This document shows, one piece after another, positions 1 to 10,013 of a stretch of DNA of 64,000 bases (position 1 is the first letter of the stretch; every line of letters begins with the position of its first letter). The stretch lies in the NCBI GenBank assembly GCA_938048455.1, contig CALIUY010000033.1:1-64000 (forward strand), read 5' to 3'. The stretch comes from an uncultured Desulfobacterales bacterium. GTDB lineage: Bacteria > Desulfobacterota > Desulfobacteria > Desulfobacterales > SpSt-501. Under the pieces are notes generated by a model, which had not been told where the DNA came from, searched no databases, and worked only from the letters and a program-made list of their open reading frames with translations. A program made the translations under genes and the position numbers.

Positions 1-141
1 GTGGTCTTCCGCTTCCGCCTGAGCCCGGCGATCGCCCTGCAGGCCGTGGGTTTCGCTCTGCTCATGGGGCTCGCCGGGGGTCTGCTTCCCGCGCTGCGGG
101 CGGCACGGATGGACCTGCTCGCAGCCCTCGGCCGCAGCTGA
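1..141 (+). CDS. C-terminal fragment of an FtsX/MacB-like ABC transporter permease (truncated by window start)
   Basis: Frame 1 reads VVFRFRLSPAIALQAVGFALLMGLAGGLLPALRAARMDLLAALGRS*; the GLLPALRAARMDLLAALG ending is typical of FtsX-family permeases. Confidence 0.75.
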   Translation: MVFRFRLSPAIALQAVGFALLMGLAGGLLPALRAARMDLLAALGRS

Positions 142-168
142 CGGAGCCTCCGGCGGACTCGCGTCCGC

Positions 169-1704
169 TCAAAGAGAGGCGCTGATTTCCCGGAGTTTCG
201 CGCGCAGCTGCTCCAGGCTGAAAGGCTTTTGGATGAAGCCGCGGCAGCCCTGCCGCAGAAGCTCCATCGCCTCGCCGTTCAGGCTGAAGCCGCTTGAGAG
301 CAGAACGGCGACCTCGGGTCGGATGGCCCGCAGCCGCGCGAACACCTCGGCTCCGGTGAGGCCGGGCATGATCAGGTCCAGGATCACGAGATCGATCTCG
401 CGGTGCCGCGCGGCGTAGAGGCCGATCGCCTCCTCGCCGCTGCGTGCGGTCAGGACTTCGAAGCCGAGGCGCCGGAGCATCTTTTCCCCGATCTCGCAGA
501 CGATCTCCTCGTCTTCGACAAGCAACACCCTGCGCGGCGGGGCGGAGGGCGGGGATCCGGAGCGCGGGGCCGCTTGCCGGGCCGCCTGCGCGGGAAGAAA
601 GACCCGGAACGTCGAGCCTTCGCCCTTGCGGCTTTCGACGGTAATGAAGCCGTTGTGACTGCGCACGATGCCCCAGGCCGCGGAGAGCCCCAGGCCCTTC
701 GCCTCGGCCCGGGAACGCGTCGAAAAAAACGGCTCGAAGATTCGCTTGCGGACCGCCTCCTCCATGCCCTCGCCGGAGTCGCGCACCTCGAGGCGCACGT
801 AAGGGCCGGGCGGGGCGTCCGGCGGCCGCTCGGGGTCGTTTTCCGCGACCTCGACGTTGTCGGTGGCGACCTCGAGGGTGCCGCCCGCCTCCATGGCCTG
901 CCAGGCATTGACCAGCAGATTGAGCAGCACCTGCTGGATTTGGGTCTGGTCGGCCTCGATCGGGCGAAGGTCGGCGGCGAGCCGCTTGCGGATCTCGAGC
1001 TCTTTTCGGGTTTTGCCGAAGAGATCGACGGTCTGGGCGACCAGGCGGTTCAGGTCGGTTACGCGCACGTCGTACTTGCCGCCCCGGGCGAAGCCCAAAA
1101 TCTGGCGTGTGAGCTCGGAGGCGCGCTCGACGGCGCCCTCGATTTTCTGGAGATAGGGAAGGTCGGGGTGATCCTTTTCCTTGTTCAGGCGCAAAAGCGA
1201 GAGGTTTCCCTGGATCCCCATGAGCAGGTTGTTGAAGTCGTGGGCGACCCCGCCGGCGAGGGTGCCGATCGCCTCCATCTTTTGCGCCTGCTGCATGTGC
1301 AGGGCGAGCCGGCGGCGTTCCTCCTCGGCCTCGGCCGCCGCGGAACGATCCAGCAGGAGAAAACCGAAACCCCGGGGCGCGCCGTCGGGCGCGCGATCGA
1401 GGGCGACCGCAAGCGTCACCGGCCGTCGGCGCCCCTCGGGGCCCTCGAGGAGGGTTTCGAAGACCCCGGAGTCGCCACCGGAGGCGACGAGCTCGGCGAG
1501 CCGCCGCTCGAGGGCGGGCCGTTCCTCGGCCGCAACGCATTCCCACAGGCGAGGCGGGGCGATCTTCTCGTCCCCTCGCCCCACGATCCGGGAAAAGGCC
1601 GGGCTCCACTCGCGCCAAAGGCCTTCCCGGTCCGCGAAGGCCACTCCGAGGGATGCGGTCTCGAGCATCCGGCCGATCAACCGCAGGCGCTGGCGTTCAT
1701 CCAT
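169..1704 (-). CDS. PAS-HisKA-HATPase-REC hybrid sensor histidine kinase
   Basis: GGVAHDFNNLLMGIQGNL H-box, ADQTQIQQVLLNLLVNAWQAM N-box, KGLGLSAAWGIV G-box, C-terminal LLVEDEEIVCEIGEKML...LVILDLIMPG receiver. Confidence 0.93.
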   Translation of the reverse strand: MDERQRLRLIGRMLETASLGVAFADREGLWREWSPAFSRIVGRGDEKIAPPRLWECVAAEERPALERRLAELVASGGDSGVFETLLEGPEGRRRPVTLAVALDRAPDGAPRGFGFLLLDRSAAAEAEEERRRLALHMQQAQKMEAIGTLAGGVAHDFNNLLMGIQGNLSLLRLNKEKDHPDLPYLQKIEGAVERASELTRQILGFARGGKYDVRVTDLNRLVAQTVDLFGKTRKELEIRKRLAADLRPIEADQTQIQQVLLNLLVNAWQAMEAGGTLEVATDNVEVAENDPERPPDAPPGPYVRLEVRDSGEGMEEAVRKRIFEPFFSTRSRAEAKGLGLSAAWGIVRSHNGFITVESRKGEGSTFRVFLPAQAARQAAPRSGSPPSAPPRRVLLVEDEEIVCEIGEKMLRRLGFEVLTARSGEEAIGLYAARHREIDLVILDLIMPGLTGAEVFARLRAIRPEVAVLLSSGFSLNGEAMELLRQGCRGFIQKPFSLEQLRAKLREISASL

Positions 1705-1718
1705 GGGCGGCGTTCTTT

Positions 1719-3050
1719 CTAGGGGCGGGCAGCATCCCGGGGCTTGGTCTCGAAGCGGTCGTTCGTCTGATCCTGCAAGAAGACATGGTCGAAACGCCGC
1801 GGGGAGGCTTCCTCGTACCAGGCGAGCCCCTGCTGTCGACAGGAGGGGCAGGCGTTTCGCGGCACGTGGACGGCGAGGATGTGCACGCCGCGGTCCGAGG
1901 TGGAGTCGATGCGCAGCGCGCCGCCGCAGTGCCCGCAGGGGGTCACCTCCTCGAGCTGGGTCTCCGAGAAGCCGTCGGTGTCATAGAAAATGCGCCGGCG
2001 CCGTCGGTAGGGGTTCCCTTCGGCGAGCCGCCGCTCGCGGAGCTTTTCGCGCTTTTGCCAGCAGGAGAGCACGAGGTCGCAGACCTGGTGCACGGCCGCG
2101 GTCACCGAGGCCGACTGGCGGATCTGATGCCGGTCGTAGTCCGGCTCCCGGACGTGGCGGAAGTCCAGGCCGGCCATGGCGAGGAGAATCCCCACGTTGA
2201 CATAAGGCAGCGCTCCCTCGATCGAGTAACCGCCCTCAAGCACGGCGATGTCGGCGCCCAGCTCCGCGGTCAGCTCGGCGTAGCCGCGCGCCGAGAAGTT
2301 CATGTTCGTGATCGGGTCGGTGTAGTGGTTGTCCTGGCCGGCGGAGTTGACGATCAGATCGGGCCGAAACTCGGCGAGGACCGGACGGACGACGTGGTGC
2401 AGGGCATGAAGGAAGCCTTCCTCGGTCGTGTGGGGGGGGAGCGGGATGTTGAGCGTGGTGCCAAAGGCGTTCGGACCCCCGAGCTCCTCGGGGAAACCGC
2501 TTCCGGGGTAAAGGGTCCGGCCGTCCTGGTGCAGCGAGATGAAGAGCGTGTCGGGATCGTGCCAGTAGATGTCCTGGGTCCCGTCGCCGTGGTGACAGTC
2601 GGTGTCCACCACGGCGACCCGGCGGATCCCGTATTTCCGCCGCAGGAACTCGATCATGATCGCTTCGATGTTGATGTTGCAGAAGCCGCGGGCGCCGTGG
2701 ACGACGCGCATTGCGTGGTGTCCCGGCGGTCGAACCAAGGCGAAACCCCGGTCGACGCGTTTTTCGCAGACGGCCATGCCGACGGTCTTGGCGCCGCCCG
2801 CGCTGATGAAGTGCGACTCGGTCGCGACCGTCCAGGGGTCGGGCACGCAGAAATGCACGCGTTGGATGTCGGCGAGGACGACGGGGTCGGGCTTGAACTC
2901 GAAGATCCCCTCGATGTCGAAGATCCCCTCCTCGAGAATCTGGTCTTGGGTGTAGAGCAGCCGCTCCTCGCGCTCCGGGTGCTGCGGGTGGATCGCCCAG
3001 TCGTAGGCCGGGAAAAAGACGAGCCCGACGCGGTGTCTGGCCTGGAGCAT
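1719..3050 (-). CDS. Histone deacetylase/AcuC-family protein with C-terminal zinc-ribbon-like extension
   Basis: RPPGHHA, DTDCHHGDGTQ, LIVNSAGQDNH, LEGGY motifs; C-terminal CGHCGG...CPSC. Confidence 0.9.
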   Translation of the reverse strand: MLQARHRVGLVFFPAYDWAIHPQHPEREERLLYTQDQILEEGIFDIEGIFEFKPDPVVLADIQRVHFCVPDPWTVATESHFISAGGAKTVGMAVCEKRVDRGFALVRPPGHHAMRVVHGARGFCNINIEAIMIEFLRRKYGIRRVAVVDTDCHHGDGTQDIYWHDPDTLFISLHQDGRTLYPGSGFPEELGGPNAFGTTLNIPLPPHTTEEGFLHALHHVVRPVLAEFRPDLIVNSAGQDNHYTDPITNMNFSARGYAELTAELGADIAVLEGGYSIEGALPYVNVGILLAMAGLDFRHVREPDYDRHQIRQSASVTAAVHQVCDLVLSCWQKREKLRERRLAEGNPYRRRRRIFYDTDGFSETQLEEVTPCGHCGGALRIDSTSDRGVHILAVHVPRNACPSCRQQGLAWYEEASPRRFDHVFLQDQTNDRFETKPRDAARP

Positions 3051-3054
3051 AGCC

Positions 3055-4776
3055 TCAGGGTCCCGTGGCCGTCCGGACCGGGGGAGCTTCGGCCGGGGCC
3101 GCCAAGCGCGCGAGCAGCTCGTCGTACCCGTGGATCAAACCCGGTTTGACCTGGACCCGCACGCGCAGGTTCTTGCCCGTGGTATGGAAACCGCGGATCA
3201 TGTTGAATTCCTGGGCCTCGACGACCTCCATTTCCAGGTACCGGGGGTTGGCTCCCCGAGCGAGGGCCTTCTCCCGAAGCAAGGCGAGCGCCTGCGCGGT
3301 CGCCTCCTGCATGCCGTAGGGCAGCGCGATCGGCTGGTGGAAGTTTTCGGCCGGGGCGCGCGCGAGCCGCTGCTCGGTGTCGGCGAAGAACTCGACCTCG
3401 CAGGTCGTGCGAGCCAGCGCCGCGCCGATCGCGTTGGCGACCTCCCAGCGCGGGACGACGCGGACGGAAAGCGGGGTCAGGGCGGCGAGGGTCCCGGCGA
3501 AGTGGGGTGCGGGTCCCCCGAGGACGAGCAGCCTCTGCGGCCGCACGCGGTAGCCCTCCATCAGCTCGTGCACGGTGTAGACGGGCTGGGCGTTGATGCC
3601 CTCGACCAGACGGTCGGCCGCGGCGAGCATCTGGCGGCAGGCGGTCTCGAGGATACGGCGGGAGAGGGCCTCGACGTCGAGCCCGAGCCCCGCGGCGAGC
3701 GGCCGGAGCCCCTCGGCCGCCCGGCGGCGCTCGGGGTGCGGGAGGATCCCCAGGGCGGCCATGGCGTCGGTCGGGGTGGGATGCCGGCCGCCGAAAATCA
3801 AAGCCGGCCCGCGCCGCTCCGGCCCCACCACGAGTTCTCCGCCCTTCAGCCGCACCGCACTGTCGCCCCCGGTCCCGATCGAGAGGGTCTCCAGCGAGCG
3901 AATCAGCGTGCGGTAGGCCCCGATCGTGATTCCGTTGGGGTTCAACACCGGCGCCCGGCCGATCAGCACGGCGAGGTCCGTGGTCGTCCCTCCGATATCC
4001 ATCACCACGGCGTCGTCTTCGCCCGCGGCCGCGGCCACCGCACCCATGACGCTCGCCGCCGGGCCGGAGAGCACGGTTTGAATGGGCGCCTCGAGCGAGG
4101 CCTCGAGCTTCATGTTGCCGCCGTCGGCCTTGAGCAGCCGCAGCGGGAGCTGCAGCCCCTTTTCGGCAAGGCTGCCGCAGACGGCGTCGAAGAAGGACCG
4201 GTGCAGCGGGTAGACCGCGGCGTTCAGGTAGGTGGTCGCGATGCGTCGGGCGAAGTTCAGCCGTCCGGAGACGCGGTGGCCGAGGAAGACGCCTTCGAAC
4301 CCCTCCCCGAGCATCTCGCGGATGGCGATCTCGTGGGCGGGGTTGCGTACCGAAAACTTGCCGACGATCCCCACCTGGCGGATGCCCTCGCGTCGCAGGC
4401 GCTCGGCGGCGCGGCGGATTTCGACTTCATCGAGGGGCTCGACCTCCCGGCCGCGGTGGTCGATCGAGCCGCGAACGCAAATGTAGGCCTCTCCCGTGCG
4501 GAAGGCCTCCGGGTCGATGCCCGGGCCGGCGCTGACGATCAGCCCCACCGGCGGGATGTTGCCCTGGATCACGGCGTTGGTGGTGAGGGTGGTGGAGAGA
4601 ACGATGCGGCGGATGCCCTCGGGGGGGATGCCCGCGGTGACCGCTTCAAGGGCGGCGAGGATCGAGCCGAAGAGATCCTCGGGATCCGTGGGGATCTTGG
4701 CCTGCCGGAGAAGCCCGCTCTGGTCCAGCAGGACGACGTCCGTGTGCGTCCCTCCGACATCCAGCCCGATGATCAT
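3055..4776 (-). CDS. Hydantoinase/oxoprolinase A-type (HyuA) protein
   Basis: MIIGLDVGGTHTDVVLLD; STTLTTNAVIQG; VVMDIGGTTTDLAVL; SIGTGGDS. Confidence 0.92.
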   Translation of the reverse strand: MIIGLDVGGTHTDVVLLDQSGLLRQAKIPTDPEDLFGSILAALEAVTAGIPPEGIRRIVLSTTLTTNAVIQGNIPPVGLIVSAGPGIDPEAFRTGEAYICVRGSIDHRGREVEPLDEVEIRRAAERLRREGIRQVGIVGKFSVRNPAHEIAIREMLGEGFEGVFLGHRVSGRLNFARRIATTYLNAAVYPLHRSFFDAVCGSLAEKGLQLPLRLLKADGGNMKLEASLEAPIQTVLSGPAASVMGAVAAAAGEDDAVVMDIGGTTTDLAVLIGRAPVLNPNGITIGAYRTLIRSLETLSIGTGGDSAVRLKGGELVVGPERRGPALIFGGRHPTPTDAMAALGILPHPERRRAAEGLRPLAAGLGLDVEALSRRILETACRQMLAAADRLVEGINAQPVYTVHELMEGYRVRPQRLLVLGGPAPHFAGTLAALTPLSVRVVPRWEVANAIGAALARTTCEVEFFADTEQRLARAPAENFHQPIALPYGMQEATAQALALLREKALARGANPRYLEMEVVEAQEFNMIRGFHTTGKNLRVRVQVKPGLIHGYDELLARLAAPAEAPPVRTATGP

Positions 4777-4814
4777 GCCGTGCTTCCGGTCGCGTTGGCT
4801 TGGATCCCCTGTAC

Positions 4815-4843
4815 CCCCTAACCAAAAGCGGCAGGGCTGTCAA
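4815..4843 (-). promoter_or_regulatory. Candidate sigma70 promoter TTGACA-N17-TAGGGG upstream of hyuA-like gene
   Basis: Reverse-strand TTGACA (4838-4843), 17-nt spacer, TAGGGG (4815-4820); gene starts at 4776. Confidence 0.45.
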
Positions 4844-4894
4844 CCGCCGCCCGGGGAGAGCCCGGGGGCTGGGGATCGGCCCGAGGCGGGCGCT

Positions 4895-6319
4895 TCAGGA
4901 GGGAGCCTCGCCGGGCGAGGGCCGGAGCGGCAAGCCGAATTTGCGGATCTTCTTGTAGAGCAGGGTGCGGTGGATGCCGAGCCGGCGGGCCGCCTCCGCT
5001 TTGTGAAAGTTCGTCTCCTGGAGCGTGTTCCAGATGAGTTCCCGCTCGGTCTGGGACTGGACCTCCCGCAGCGAGGCGCCGCGGCGAGGGGCGCCGCGCG
5101 CCGGGCTGCGTTGCAGGGGAAAGGGCAGATCGATCAACCGGACTCGTTCCCCCTCGAGGGCGTGCAGGCTGCGCTCGAGCACATGGATCAGCTCGCGCAC
5201 GTTCCCCGGCCATTCCCAGCGCCGCAGGGCGCGCTCGGCCTCGGGATCGAGGCCGACCGTTCCCAGGCCGGCTTCCCGTGCCGCGCGGGCGAGGTAGGCG
5301 CGGGCGATGGCGACCACGTCCTCCGGGCGCTCGCGCAACGGCGGGATGTGGAGCGCGACCACGTTCAGCCGGTAAAAGAGGTCCTTGCGGAATCGGCCGG
5401 CCGCGAGCATCGTTTCCAGGTTCTGGTTGGTGGCGGCGATCACGCGGAAGTCGGAGCGCACCACGCGGTTTCCTCCGACCCGCTCAAACTCCTTGTCTTC
5501 GATGGCCCGCAGGAGCTTCGGCTGCATCTCGAGCGGCAGATCCCCCACCTCGTCGAGAAAGATCGTTCCCTCGTGGGCGAGCTCGAATTTTCCGGGCTTG
5601 CCCCCCGCACGGGCGCCGGTGAAGGCCCCCTTCTCGTAACCGAAGAGTTCGGATTCGAGGAGATCGCGCGGGATGGCCGCACAGTTGATGCGCACGAAGG
5701 GCCCCAGGCGGCGGACGCTCGCGTGGTGGATCGCCTGGGCGAACATCTCCTTTCCGGTCCCGCTTTCGCCGGTGATCAGAACGGGGAAGCTGTTCTGGGC
5801 GGCGCGCATCGCCTCGCGCTTGAGCGCCTGGAGCGCCTCGCTCTCGCCGAGGATACTCTCGAAGGTGTAGCGGGTGGAGCGCAGGGCCAGCAGCTCCTCC
5901 TCGTAGATCTTAACCTTGGATTCGAGCAGCTGCAGTTCCCGGGCGAGTTTGGCGACGTCGCGCACGTCCTTGAACATCACCTGGCCGAAGACCGCGATCA
6001 CCCGGCCGTCTTTTCGGATCGGGATCCGCTGGACGACCATCTTCTGGCCGCGGATGACCTGGGAGTGGTTGATCTCGGCGACCCCCGTGCGGGCGACGAT
6101 GTGCATGCGGGAATTCTCCACCGCTTCGGTGCAATGCCGGCCGATCTGCGCCTTCGGGTCCACCCCGAGGAACTGGCCGTAGGGCCGGTTGAAATGGGTG
6201 ATGAACCCCTCGGCGTCGACCACCATGGCGCCGTTGTAGATGCTCTCGAAGATCCTCTCGTACATGTCCAGCCGTTGCCGGAGGTCTTCGATTTCGTTCT
6301 GGAGCGGGTTGTCGGCCAT
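4895..6319 (-). CDS. PAS-domain sigma-54-dependent Fis-family transcriptional regulator
   Basis: GESGTGKEMFAQAIH, ELFGYEKGAFTGA, GTIFLDEVGDLPLEMQPKLLRAIED, C-terminal Fis HTH; N-terminal PAS. Confidence 0.95.
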   Translation of the reverse strand: MADNPLQNEIEDLRQRLDMYERIFESIYNGAMVVDAEGFITHFNRPYGQFLGVDPKAQIGRHCTEAVENSRMHIVARTGVAEINHSQVIRGQKMVVQRIPIRKDGRVIAVFGQVMFKDVRDVAKLARELQLLESKVKIYEEELLALRSTRYTFESILGESEALQALKREAMRAAQNSFPVLITGESGTGKEMFAQAIHHASVRRLGPFVRINCAAIPRDLLESELFGYEKGAFTGARAGGKPGKFELAHEGTIFLDEVGDLPLEMQPKLLRAIEDKEFERVGGNRVVRSDFRVIAATNQNLETMLAAGRFRKDLFYRLNVVALHIPPLRERPEDVVAIARAYLARAAREAGLGTVGLDPEAERALRRWEWPGNVRELIHVLERSLHALEGERVRLIDLPFPLQRSPARGAPRRGASLREVQSQTERELIWNTLQETNFHKAEAARRLGIHRTLLYKKIRKFGLPLRPSPGEAPS

Positions 6320-6347
6320 CGCCTGGCCCCTCCGAGGCGGCGGGCGT

Positions 6348-7625
6348 TTACCAGAGGCGCATCGACTCGAGGAAGAGCTGTTTCAACTCCTCGGCCCCGA
6401 CCGGACGCGGCGAGAGCTTGGTCACGCGGTGCTGGGGGAGGGTGCCCTCGACGAGGCGGTCCACGTCCTCGGGACCGAAGCCGACGGCGGCCAGGCCGTT
6501 CGGCATGCCCACCCGCCGCATGATCGCCACCAACGCCTGGGCGAGGATTTCGCCCGCCTCCTCGCGGCGTGCGCCCGTCGTGTCGCAACCCATCAGCCGG
6601 GCGCAGGCGAGATGCCGCTCCGGATCGGCGGGCCCCGTGAAGCGGAAAACCGCCGGGGCGTTCAGGCTGACGGCCATGCCGTGGGGGACGAGGGGACGGC
6701 CCGGTGGGTAGCCCTCGGGGACATAGCCCCGCACCAGCCCCGAGACGGGATAGGACATCCCGTGGGCGAGGTGCACGCCGGCGTTGCCGAAGCCGATGCC
6801 GGCGTAGGTGGCCGCCAACAAGACCTCGCCGCGCGCCTCGTCGTCCTCGGGGTGCTCGACCGCACGGACCAGGCGGCGCGCGATCATCTCGACGGCGCGT
6901 GCGGCCCAGACGTCGCTGATCGGGTTCGCCCCCTGGTAGGCCGGCCGCAGCCGCGGGTGGTCGGCCGCCGGGCGGCGGTGGTAGGGCAGCGCGGTCAGCG
7001 ACTCGAGGGCGTGGGTGAGCTGGTCGAGGCCCGTGCAGGCGGCCACCATGCGCGGCATCGTGCGCGTGTTCTCCGGATCGATGATGCCGCGCAGCGGCCG
7101 CAGCGCGCGGCTGGCGATGCCGGTCTTGGCGCCCATCTCCAGGAAATCGAAGATCGCCACCCCCGTGGTCTCGCTTCCGGTGCCCGCGGTGGTGGGCACG
7201 GCGATCATGGGTTTGAGCGGCCCGGGGACCGGCCGGCCCATGCCGATCGGGGGATTGACGTAGGTGAGAAAGTCGGCGGGCCAGGTGGCGTAAAGGTTCG
7301 CCGCCTTGCAGGTGTCCATGCTCGATCCCCCGCCCACCGCGACGTAGCCGTCGAAGCGGCCCTCCCGCGCGAAGTCGATCGCCTCCCGGAAGGAGCGGTC
7401 GGTCGGCTCGATCTGCACCCGGTCGTAGAGCACGGCGTCGATGCCGCGCTCGCGCAGGGCCTCCATCGTGACGCCGACGGGCTGGCTCTTCGTGAGGCCC
7501 GGGTCGGTCACGACCATGACCCGCCGGCAGCCGAATTCCTCCAGGTCAAAGCCGATCTCGCGCGTGACGCCCGTGCCGTACTTGATGCTCGAGGTGTCCA
7601 TCGTGAAGGCGTTTTCGAGTTGCAT
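6348..7625 (-). CDS. Iron-containing alcohol dehydrogenase, hydroxyacid-oxoacid transhydrogenase (ADHFE1/HOT) type
   Basis: From MQLENAFTMDTSSIKYGTGVTREIG; AVGGGSSMDTCKAANLYA, VPTTAGTGSETTGVAIFD, LPYHRRPA...RPAYQGANPISD, GNAGVHLAHGMSYP, GTLPQHRVTKLSPRP, all recalled as characteristic of ADHFE1/HOT. The track ORF extends upstream spuriously. Confidence 0.9.
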   Translation of the reverse strand: MQLENAFTMDTSSIKYGTGVTREIGFDLEEFGCRRVMVVTDPGLTKSQPVGVTMEALRERGIDAVLYDRVQIEPTDRSFREAIDFAREGRFDGYVAVGGGSSMDTCKAANLYATWPADFLTYVNPPIGMGRPVPGPLKPMIAVPTTAGTGSETTGVAIFDFLEMGAKTGIASRALRPLRGIIDPENTRTMPRMVAACTGLDQLTHALESLTALPYHRRPAADHPRLRPAYQGANPISDVWAARAVEMIARRLVRAVEHPEDDEARGEVLLAATYAGIGFGNAGVHLAHGMSYPVSGLVRGYVPEGYPPGRPLVPHGMAVSLNAPAVFRFTGPADPERHLACARLMGCDTTGARREEAGEILAQALVAIMRRVGMPNGLAAVGFGPEDVDRLVEGTLPQHRVTKLSPRPVGAEELKQLFLESMRLW

Positions 7626-7675
7626 CGAAGCCTCCTTCGGAAACGGTGCGGGGCTACCTCGCCGGCGCTCGCCGT

Positions 7676-8551
7676 TCATTCCAGACCCGAGCTGCGGCGG
7701 ATCCAGCGGGCCATGGCCGAGACGTCCTCGTCGCCCAGCCCCTGCCCGATCAGGGCGTTTTCGATCTGCTCGACCAGGGCGGCGAGCGGCGTGAAGGCCC
7801 CCACCTCGCGCGCCGCCTCGAGCGCGATCCCCAGGTCCTTGCGGTGCAGCCGCACCCGGAACCCGAGGGGGTAGCGGTTGTGGATCATGTTCCCGGAGCG
7901 GTGGGTCAGCCCCCAGGAGCCGGCCGCGCCGCCGGAGATCGCGGCGACGACCTTGTCCATATCCAGACCCGCCTTGAGACCGAGGACCATCCCTTCGGCG
8001 ACGGCGAGATAGGTGCCGCAGAGGATGACCTGATTGATCGCCTTGGTCATCTGGCCGGAGCCGACCGGCCCGATGTGGATGACGGTCTTGCCCACGGCCT
8101 CGAGCACCGGGCGGGCCGCCTCCAGAGCTTCGGCCTCTCCGCCGACCATGATCGAGAGGGTCGCCAGCCGTGCGCCTTCGGATCCCCCGGAGACGGGAGC
8201 GTCCAAAAAGGCGATGCCGCGTGCGGCGAGGGCGGCGGCGATTTCCCGGGCCGCCGCGGGGCGGATGGTCGAAAAATCGACGACCGTCGCTCCCGGGGAC
8301 GCCCCGTGGATTACGCCCTTTGCCCCGAGGATCACCGCCTCCACATCCGGAGTGTCGCTCACACAGGTGCAGACGACCTCGGCCCCCCGTGCGGCCTCGG
8401 CGGGTGTGGCGGCGCGCCGCGCGCCGGCCGCGGCCAGGGGCTCCTCGCGCTCCCGGGTACGGTTGTGGACGGTCACCGCATGGCCCGCGCGGATGAGGTT
8501 CAGGGCCATCGCGGCCCCCATGGTCCCCATGCCGATGAAGGCGACGTTCAT
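7676..8551 (-). CDS. 3-hydroxyisobutyrate dehydrogenase/GarR-family NAD(P)-dependent reductase
   Basis: MNVAFIGMGTMGAAMALNLIRAGHAVTVHNR; FLDAPVSGGSEGA; GPVGSGQMTKAINQ. Confidence 0.93.
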   Translation of the reverse strand: MNVAFIGMGTMGAAMALNLIRAGHAVTVHNRTREREEPLAAAGARRAATPAEAARGAEVVCTCVSDTPDVEAVILGAKGVIHGASPGATVVDFSTIRPAAAREIAAALAARGIAFLDAPVSGGSEGARLATLSIMVGGEAEALEAARPVLEAVGKTVIHIGPVGSGQMTKAINQVILCGTYLAVAEGMVLGLKAGLDMDKVVAAISGGAAGSWGLTHRSGNMIHNRYPLGFRVRLHRKDLGIALEAAREVGAFTPLAALVEQIENALIGQGLGDEDVSAMARWIRRSSGLE

Positions 8552-8575
8552 GGGTTGCCCCCTTTGCCGGTTTTT

Positions 8576-9952
8576 TTAGAAGATTTTCCCCGGGTTCATC
8601 AACCCCTTGGGATCGATCAGATCCTTGATGCGCTTCATGAGACCGTAGGCCTCGCCGTGCTCGCGTGCCATGAATTTGCGCTTGCCGATACCGACCCCGT
8701 GCTCGCCGGTGCAGGTGCCGCCGCAGCCGAGCGCCCGCTCCACGACGTCGTGGTTCACGGCCTCGAGCCGGTCCCATTCCTGGGGATCGGCGGGGTCGCC
8801 GACGAGGACGACATGGAGGTTGCCGTCGCCGGCGTGACCGAAGACGTAGCCCACCACGCCCAGTTCGTCGACCCGCCGCTGGGCGAATTGCACCATCTCC
8901 GGGTAACGCGAGATGGGCACCGCCGCGTCCACGATCAGGGTTTCTTTCCGGGGGTGGGCGCGGTGGATCGTCTCCCAGGCCTCGTGGCGCGCGCGCCAGA
9001 GCTCCCGGCGCGCGGCCTCCTCGGTCGCGTGGCGGAAATCGACCGCCCCGAAGCCTTCGCAGATCTCGCGCGCGAGCCGGGCCGTCTCCTCGAGGGCGGC
9101 GGCGCTCACGGCGTGGAACTCGCAGAAGAGCGAGGGGGTCTCGGCCAGTCCGAGCTTTTTCTCTCGGTTCATGAGACGGATCAGGGCGGGGGGCAGAAGC
9201 TCGAGCGCCGCCGGCCCAAGCCCGGCGCCGATCAGGGCGGCGACCGCCTCGGAGGCGGGGGCGAGTTCGGGGAAGAGGATCACGGCGGCGAGGATGTGGC
9301 TGGGGATCCCCGCCAGCCGCAGGGTCGCTTCGGTGACGATGCCGAGGGTTCCCTCGGAGCCCACGAAAAGCCGGGTCAAATCGAAGCCGGCCGAGGACTT
9401 GGGGGCGAGGGTCCCCGTGCGGATCGCCTGACCGCCGGGCAGCACCACGGTCAGGCGCTGGACGTAATCGCGGGTCGCCCCGTATTTCACGGTCTGAACG
9501 CCGGAGGCGTTGTTCGCGATCATGCCGCCGATCGTCGCGTCGGCCCCGGGGTCGGGCGGAAAGAAGAGCCCGTGGCGGCCGGCCTGGCGGTTGAGCTCCT
9601 TGCGGGGGACCCCGGGCTGCACGTCGGCCTGGAGGTCCTGCGGCCGGATCGCGAGCACGCGGTTCATGCGGGTCATGTCGACGACGAGCCCGCCGCGGAC
9701 CGGTACGGGATTGCCCTCGGTGCTCGTCCCGGCGCCCCAGGGGGTCACGGGCACTTCGCGCGCGTAAGCCCAGGCGAGCAGGCGCGCGACCTCTTCGGTC
9801 GACTCCGGCCAGACGATTCCGGCCGGCAGCACCCCCCGATGAAAGGAGATGTCGTGCCGGTGGAGTTCGCGGTGGGACATGCCGGTCGAGAAACGCTCCC
9901 GGCCGACGATCGCGGCGAGTTCCGCCGCCTGCTCCGGCGTGAAGGTTTCCAT
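8576..9952 (-). CDS. FAD-binding oxidase, GlcD/LDHD (D-2-hydroxyacid dehydrogenase) family
   Basis: TPWGAGTSTEGN; FPPDPGADATIGGMIANNASG; GTCTGEHGVGIGKRKFM; IDPKGLMNPGKIF. Confidence 0.94.
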   Translation of the reverse strand: METFTPEQAAELAAIVGRERFSTGMSHRELHRHDISFHRGVLPAGIVWPESTEEVARLLAWAYAREVPVTPWGAGTSTEGNPVPVRGGLVVDMTRMNRVLAIRPQDLQADVQPGVPRKELNRQAGRHGLFFPPDPGADATIGGMIANNASGVQTVKYGATRDYVQRLTVVLPGGQAIRTGTLAPKSSAGFDLTRLFVGSEGTLGIVTEATLRLAGIPSHILAAVILFPELAPASEAVAALIGAGLGPAALELLPPALIRLMNREKKLGLAETPSLFCEFHAVSAAALEETARLAREICEGFGAVDFRHATEEAARRELWRARHEAWETIHRAHPRKETLIVDAAVPISRYPEMVQFAQRRVDELGVVGYVFGHAGDGNLHVVLVGDPADPQEWDRLEAVNHDVVERALGCGGTCTGEHGVGIGKRKFMAREHGEAYGLMKRIKDLIDPKGLMNPGKIF

Positions 9953-10013
9953 GGGTCGCTCCGAAAAGAAGGGTTTCGGCTTCGGCGCTCCTTCCCCGGC
10001 GGCGGGGCCGACG

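Noticed and set aside
6348-8777. 809-aa fusion of Fe-ADH with an upstream domain
   Set aside because: Upstream part is Arg/Gly-rich shadow over the GarR-like gene; the ADH family N-terminus begins at 7625.
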